Shown here: one piece after another, positions 57,705-64,000 of the stretch | How the letters are laid out: each line of letters starts with the position of its first letter | How positions within the stretch are numbered: position 1 is the stretch's first letter | DNA from: Phoronis australis | Taxonomy: Eukaryota; Phoronida; Phoronidae | Assembly (NCBI GenBank): GCA_002633005.1 | Contig: NMRA01000059.1 | Location: 423,883-487,882, forward strand | Length of the DNA: 64,000 nucleotides | Direction: 5' to 3' | Notes under the pieces: model-generated | What the model saw: the letters and a program-made list of their open reading frames with translations, nothing else | Told to the model about the DNA's origin: nothing | Database searches by the model: none | Program-made: the position numbers and the translations under genes

Positions 57705-60700
57705 TCAGGGTCTTCTTGTGAGCTGGCCATAATACACTTTAATCCAGTGCTGAATGAGGTCCTTTTCCATCTGTCTGGCCTTTTTAACTGACGGTGGGTC
57801 TGCTGCATTGCTTGCCCTCAAGTCCAGGTGATGGGCACCCTCTGGTATCACTATGGCAACCAGGCTGTCACTCAAAGATTTCAAGACTCCTCCTCCTGAC
57901 CAGGGATCCAGTAACCCATTACTGAAACAAGAATGGCATAACAGCATATTTTGCTTACAAAAAGACAAATCATTCGTAAAGAAAGCTAGCCAACAAGGCA
58001 ACCATGAATGGGGAGAACCAAGATAATTTTTTGAGGTAACTAATTTCAATATGTGAGGCATAGATCACAACAGGAGTCTTTCCAAGTACATTGTGCTAAG
58101 CTTTCATATTGTAGTGACATTAAACAGAACAGTTGGTGCCCGACCACCAGTGTAGAAAACTGACCCTTACTATAACAACAGTAAACTTCAACAATTACGT
58201 TACACACAAGGTGAAGAAAGAAAAGAAATATGCTGTAAACCTTCATCATACTGTGTATAGATTACTTAAAATAGAATTCAAGTTTCAAGACCTTCCTGAA
58301 GAAACTGAGAAATGAACTGCCATAATTTGTCCACCTGAATATAATGTTGGAGGCGGCGGTGATGTTCTTTCCACCAAACACAGTCTTGATCCAGTAGGGT
58401 CTAGGTGTCAACTGGAGGTTCTGATCACAGTTAGCAATGAACTGCGCCAGGTTCCATGGTGACGGCGGGAATATGGCGCTCTCCGCATCCGTACACATGG
58501 GCATCACCATCTCCATGCAACTCTGTGGAACCAAGAACAGTGTTATATCTAACTTACAACAGTTACGAATAACGTTGTTACATATTCTGCAGCGCAGGGT
58601 TAACCGTGAGTAAAAATCAAACCAAGATTCAAAACGCCCGTCTTGTGCATGCATTACAAATTAATATAAAACAACAAAGAAATTCCTTTTCCCTGTCATG
58701 ACAGATATACCTCTTCTTTCAGACAGTGAATAATGCCTGCACTCAGACAGTGAATAATGCCTGCACTCAGACAGTGAATAATGCCTGCACTCAGACAGTG
58801 AATAATGCCTGCACTCAGACAGTGAATAATGCCTGCACTCAGACAGTGAATAATGCCTGCACTCGGCAGCGTTGATGGGAAATTGTGCCAGCACTGAATC
58901 ATCATGATAGGAAAATCTGTCTGCACCCAACGTCACAACAGGGAATTCCACTAGCACTCTGGCGTCGTCACAGGGAATTCTGTCAGTACTCAGCTGTCAT
59001 GATGTGGCATTTCCCTTGCTCCCTGTCATTATCAGGGAGTTACATTTGAACTCTGTCGTCATTACAGAAAACTCCGCATGACGGGGAATTTCATATGCAA
59101 CCAGCTGCCATGAGTGGGATTTCTAGGTTATTTTGTGTAACATTATTCGTAGCCTACTGTATTCTAGCCAAAATGCCTAGAAAATGTTTCTGTTGCAATT
59201 CGCCTATCCTACAGGATGGATGCCGTTGGCAGTGAACAGTGAGATCATTTTTAAAAGTGTCTCGCCAAACCCACTCACCTGACAGTTCCACCCACGGTCA
59301 TCCAGACTGGCTGTGGCTCGCTGAGTCAAGCTGAAGCATGTCGCTTGACCTGTATAGTTTTGATAGACTGACACAGCTTGATAGATGGCTGCCAACAACT
59401 TGGGATCTGTTGGGAACTCTGTCGACAAGTAAGTGCAGGCGGTCTGTAACCATAGCAACAAGGTAAGACCACTTGTACCCTTTCTGGTGGATTCTGTTCC
59501 AATGGCCATACAGGGGCAGTGCACTCTTTTGTTGTACGCAGTAAAACTTCGAAATGACAGACGTCAAAAGAAAATCTTACCATGTCACACTAGTGTGATA
59601 AATTCAATTTATTACTGACTGCTTCAAGTCTTGTGTCTCCTGTTGGTAGTTTTAAACCAGAGATAGTGATTTGACATCTGGTTTGTTGCATGCAGCATAA
59701 CTTCAGAACAGATGAGTTTTGGTTTACCCGCGACTGACAAAAACAAAACTGGATTAACTTTAAAGCAGAATGCAAGTACAAACTGTGAAAGAGTGAAATT
59801 CTGGGTCTTGATCAGCCACAAATCGTTTAAGAGTGATTGCAAGTGTATCTCTTGTGCTCACAATTTAAGTGGCTATTATGTTGGGACACATGTTCATTTG
59901 AGTAGTTGCCGTGTCTTGGATTTAGGGTTTGCCTGAATTAAAGCAAGTTAAAATGTCTGGTGTGGAGCTGTTTGGGCCTTCAAAAGCACAACACCCGTGA
60001 GTTTTGATCTTAGTGATACCTTTATTGGCCAGGCAGGTAGAGGCATCAGAAATGATGTGGGGTACGGGTAGTTGACCATGGCCATGTATGTCCACGAGTC
60101 GGTCAACCAGGACTTGAGAAGGCCCACATCTGACAGCGGGTCGCACAACTTGAACTGACTGGTCAGATACTGTCTGCCGGCCTCTGGAACATGTGACGAG
60201 GATCAGAATATAGTTCACAAATTCCATATGAACCATCACTTAGCAAATTACCAGTGAAACAAAACACAAAATTAGAATTTGTTGAACCAGCGCTATTATA
60301 AGACAAAGTTGCCCAAAACCCCACTGCAATACGTTCTTCATGACCTGTGTGTGTAGATGAGTATCCAAGTAAAATTATCAGGGCCAGATGGTGTACGAAA
60401 AACAGTACAACTAAAAGTTTAACCGGCAGGTGGGTGAAACAGACATGGGCAAATCGCTATTTTGAAATAACGATGAGGGAGAAAACATTGGGACTCGTGC
60501 ATTATCGAGTGGATATCTCCAATTTCACCACTATTCCCTTTTAACAGTTGCACTCTTGTCAGCTGTCCCAAGTCAAGGATCTAAGCTCCAGCTATCATCC
60601 CACCAATTCACTATTTGAACAGTCTTCGAATCAGCAACTATTGGTGCAGTGAGATACACCACATCATGCCAGTTGTGGCTCTATGACAGTATTCTTTTGT

Positions 60701-62972
60701 CTACAAAGAGCTACGCCATGAAAAACTATGAGCATACCTGTAATTGAGATTTACTATATCTCTCGGTAAAAGCACACAGGAAATTGATGTTGCTTTCTCG
60801 CCATTGATTCTTACAGTATAACAATTCACACCCAGCTAGAGTTAGTGTAAACTTCAACAATAAATGACTACAGTTTCTGACTAAGCATTACCTGTCTGCC
60901 CATAACTAAGCATTACCTGTCTGTCCATAACCAAACATTACCTGTCTGCCCATAACTAAGCATTACCTGTCTGCCCATAACTAAGCATTACCTGTCTGCC
61001 CATAACTGTCCAAGATCTTCCACGAACGTTTGATATTAGAGCCACATGATTTGCTTGTGTTCACGTAAACCTCAGATGAAATGTCAGCGTAGGTGGAGCA
61101 CGGTGTCAGACCCTCGAACTGCCAGATGGGTGCAGAGGCTGCCAGCGCCCTGGAGATATTAATTACCTCACATGACCAAATGAGTAAAATAGCACTGTGC
61201 ATGGAGAACTGGAGTAATGTAGTTATTGCATTTTTTATAACTCAGCACTGCACCCTTGCTTTTTGACTGTTACACTTAACAATTTATTTATACTGAATCT
61301 GATATACCGTATTCGCCGTAATAACCGCCCATGCCCCTATAAGCGCCCCCCCACGCGTTTTCAGACTTTGCTGAAATAAGCTCCCAGTCCATGAACGTGT
61401 ACATGCGAACAATGACGTACCTGCAGTCCTAAAACTCGGCTACAGTAACGTCTTAAATTTATCAAAAAAAAATTTGCACGGGTCTTCTAGACCACCAGCG
61501 GCACTGCTACGTTTGTATTTAGCCGTGACAAAGTAACGCAGCGCTTCAAAAAGAAAGCAACAGCGTTGCTACGCTCTCGCGACGACCGTGTCCCATGGTC
61601 TGACCTTTCAGTAGACACATCGACTGTCTCATGAATAAAAATAACTCGGTGTTAAACGCACGTGGCCAGGAAGCGCGCGCTACATAACCTGTCATCAAAG
61701 ACATTAGTTGGGAACTATCCATTTATGAAGCGGGTAGCATAGCATCGATAAGAAATGAATATTGGAACTAATTTCCGACAACTTCTAATACTATCAACAT
61801 GTTTGCGTTATGTCTGAGATGCATTGTTTGATTAACCGTAATTGGTGTTATTAAGCCGAATATCCGATAAAATGACAACTGACACTGAATGCTTACACAC
61901 CCTTACACCGAAAAATAAATGTCAGATAGTTACGTACGCATCCAGCAACACGGCGACTAATATCGGCCTTGCCGAGACAAATGTCGAAAGTTTTTAGCAC
62001 GAGACCGGCAAGTGCTGAATAAAACACGCTCTGGTTTAGGTCTACTGCTTGTGCAAATTTCTTTAGACACATCTAGCTAGTTAGATTGCGTGGCTCTGAC
62101 CGAAAGACGGTCTCTGCTTTGGCAAATGAACTCTGGTGACACGCACGCGCTCGCTTACTCGCTGACGAACTTCAAAACAAACGTCACGTGACAACAACAT
62201 GTGTGTTCGTCCAGACATTTTTCTCGCCGTGTTGCCGATCATACATGTAGATGGTACGATGTTGCACAGATTTATACTTAAACCTGCCGTTAATCCAGAC
62301 TCCACGGGAACTTAAAAACCTTAGAGACGCTGCTTATATAATTGAATGAGGATTTCAGGTACTTTATCAAAACCATTTTTATTCAAGCATTGAAGTCGCC
62401 ATATTGAAGACAGCGATTTTGAAGCAGTCAGTTGGCGAGTTTTCGCCCTGGGATTTCAGCACAATTTTCTGTAAAATGATCGTAATTTAGCAGCAAAGTT
62501 TGATAGCAATGCACCACAGTTTTGTTGAAAGTCTTTCATAGATTACATGCGTCACAGAGCGTAAATTTGATGAATCTTAGCTTCCGATTTCACCCGTTTC
62601 GGAGACCGATTTTCAACCGCCTTGGGTTATAATAAGCGCCCCCCTGAACCGAACTTTTCTAAGCGCCCTGGGCGGTTATTACGGCGAATACGGTATTCAA
62701 GTTAGGAATGGGTGACCTGGCAGGGTATTGCACAATAAGTAAAAATCTTGTAAAAACTTTTTCTTTCAAAGCTTGCCAATATTTCTAAAAAACGGTACCA
62801 TAAACTGATTATCACAAACGAGCTTGAAACGAGGCTCTGAAATGGTCACGATTATACTAACCCCAATGAGGTACTCACCCAGCTACGATATGAGGGTACT
62901 TCATTCTGAACCAAGCAGAGAGCATGCCACCGTAGGAACCTCCAAATGAGATGACGGGACTGTTTGCAGCAC
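57705..62972 (-). CDS. PRCP: Lysosomal Pro-X carboxypeptidase (PRCP, family S28), last six exons
   Basis: Minus-strand exons 62972-62879, 61149-60992, 60183-60020, 59443-59279, 58522-58335 and 57921-57705 join in phase for 327 residues plus stop (TCA at 57705-57707 on the plus strand). The enzyme cleaves a C-terminal residue after proline (for example angiotensin II and des-Arg bradykinin) and works in lysosomes or is secreted. Visible hallmarks are [18 protein letters not shown] (nucleophile Ser), [44 protein letters not shown] (catalytic Asp) and EGAHHLDLR (catalytic His). From the Ser to the end there are about 313 residues, close to human PRCP, so nothing is lost. The N-terminal exons, including the signal peptide, lie beyond 64000. 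DPP7 is the nearest alternative, but the sequence tracks PRCP. Confidence 0.96.
58720..58863. repeat. 24-bp minisatellite, six copies, PRCP intron
   Basis: Six perfect or near-perfect 24-bp units built on CAGACAGTGAATAATGCCTG lie in the intron between exons 59279 and 58522. Because the period is a multiple of three, open frames run through it on the minus strand, but they are not coding. From 58864 to about 59110 a more diverged array of roughly 40-bp units (CAGGGAATTC/CACTCTG words) follows, possibly an older relative. Confidence 0.95.
60881..61005 (-). repeat. 25-bp tandem array of the PRCP exon-intron junction, five copies
   Basis: Five 25-bp units (60881-60905, 60906-60930, 60931-60955, 60956-60980, 60981-61005) each carry, on the minus strand, GGCAGACAG|GTAATG or a one-base variant (GGACAGACAG in the second). 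The true exon end in the rightmost unit is 60992; copied donors fall after 60967, 60942, 60917 and 60892. Only the third unit has two further changes. The intron therefore contains four extra copies of its own 5' splice site. Confidence 0.95.
61305..62695. mobile_element. 1.4-kb non-autonomous TIR element, inverted copy in a PRCP intron
   Basis: The element spans 61307-62693 and is flanked by TA (61305-61306, 62694-62695). Ends are CCGTATTCGCCGTAATAACC on both sides after inversion. It is the reverse complement of the 41009-42423 copy; over a 225-base stretch I counted 8 differences (about 96% identity). The two lengths are 1387 and 1415 bp. It lies between PRCP exons 62879 and 61149. No transposase. 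Confidence 0.9.
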
Positions 62973-64000
62973 CTAGTAGAAGGCCCATCATTATTAACTT
63001 TCAGCAATCTTTTGGAAGGTAAGACTTTCTTTATTTGGGCCGTCACGATTGCACGGCAATAGAAATCTCCTTTGTCCCGCGGATAAGAAAGCATGTGACC
63101 TAGTTTTGGAAATCAGGCACATTTTTGTGTCTCTCGTTGATGTTGCGAAGACCAAGAATTTTCAAATCACACATCCACAGGGATTTCCCCAGTTTATTGA
63201 TCTTTCTCACATGGCAGTTGCAGTCCATGGTACAGCAGTAATATTTTGTTAGCATTGGAGACGAATTGAGTAATGCAACCGAGAAAACCTCGAAAAGAAT
63301 CAGACAACAACAAATAACATGTGAGACCCTAGTGGCATGAAAATGAGGCAGCAAATGTTCCTGACGGATGTTTACAGTGTTGTGGGTAAATACAGCCAGA
63401 TTCGAAAGTCGCTGTCTAATCCAAGATGGGCGTATTAGCACAGATCTATGAAAAGAACTTTGTATGAATTCACCATGAAAAATGACATAAGTCACAAATT
63501 CGGTCTTGTGCTCCAAGTTCACAATTACTGAATAATGATTTAACAATTTTACTATCAGCACATCACAGTCTTGAAATAATTCATACAAATAGTGTGAGTA
63601 ACTTGAACTTAAGGTATATTCTCAGAGATTTTGTACTTTTTCTTAAGTGATATTTAATTACTTTTTAGAAATATGAAACACGAATCTGAATAGTTACCAA
63701 GTAATGCAGTAGGGAATTTTGAATTCCAGACAGTGTCAAGACAAAACTCAACATAAGAACCATCAACAGACCTCAGAAAGGACATCTTACATTGGCCAAA
63801 GCAACATTGACACTTAGCCACTTTGGCAAAACCTCAACAGTTCTTTTGCAAGTAAACTCAAAGTTATCTTGGGAAGAACAATGAAAGACTGATAAGAGAA
63901 CAGCAAAGCACCTACTACAAAAATTTGGATTATAATTGTACATATTTGGGATAGGATATACAAAATAATTTTTTTTAAAACACCGTTAGGATTCACGCAA
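62973..64000 (-). other. PRCP intron running off the right edge
   Basis: Upstream of the acceptor at 62974-62973 no further PRCP exon is recognised before the window ends. A 162-codon minus-strand open frame (63100-63588) is Leu/His/Cys-rich, matches no PRCP segment and is not supported as an exon. Confidence 0.6.

Noticed and set aside
58708-58957. Minus-strand frames with an 8-residue repeat in the PRCP intron
   Set aside because: Generated by the 24-bp minisatellite; the neighbouring PRCP exons splice across it.
63100-63588. 162-codon minus-strand reading frame upstream of the first visible PRCP exon
   Set aside because: Does not resemble any part of PRCP and has no family match. It may be a decayed repeat, but I cannot support it as an exon.

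Overview
The window looks like a piece of a bilaterian animal genome, most likely a marine invertebrate. Genes are split by GT-AG introns. The DNA is AT-rich. Intergenic and intronic DNA is full of decayed transposons typical of marine invertebrates: CACTA-like, P/THAP9-like, DUF7869, Penelope-like and Ty3/gypsy. The species cannot be fixed from sequence alone. It is a draft assembly with N runs at 7184-7985, 26824-26836 and 37932-38867, and single Ns at 28515, 29684 and 44710.

Four protein-coding genes can be read exon by exon. (1) 9397-13756 (+): an unrecognised acidic 687-residue protein with about twenty 13-residue repeats, a coiled coil and a C-terminal CSVM prenylation box. (2) 20590-25635 (-): a complete seven-exon STIMATE/TMEM110 homologue, an ER membrane regulator of store-operated calcium entry. 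(3) 28715-44197 (+): the 5' part of an SFMBT-type Polycomb gene, with a long Ser/Thr/Gln-rich N-terminus and MBT repeats 1-2. Its expected MBT 3-4 and SAM exons are not seen. (4) 57705-62972 (-): the last six exons of a lysosomal Pro-X carboxypeptidase (PRCP, peptidase family S28). They carry the catalytic Ser, Asp and His motifs, and the gene runs off the right edge.

Layout: 1-9 kb has no recognised gene; 9.4-13.8 kb holds the coiled-coil gene; 14-20.6 kb is intergenic with a hairpin element; 20.6-25.6 kb is STIMATE; 25.6-28.7 kb is a divergent intergenic region with a TIR transposon; 28.7-44.2 kb is SFMBT, whose introns hold a roughly 3.8-kb foldback element and a 1.4-kb TIR element; 44.7-57 kb is a transposon graveyard; 57.7-64 kb is PRCP, with another 1.4-kb TIR element in an intron.

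The four genes do not form a pathway. STIMATE and SFMBT are head to head here, and SFMBT1 and STIMATE are also neighbours on human chromosome 3p21, so this looks like an ancient gene pair. The most unusual signals are tandem duplications that copy splice sites (an acceptor in STIMATE, a five-fold donor array in PRCP), the large foldback element whose arm contains an assembly gap, a family of TA-flanked elements with a recoverable empty site, and nested transposons around 53-54 kb.
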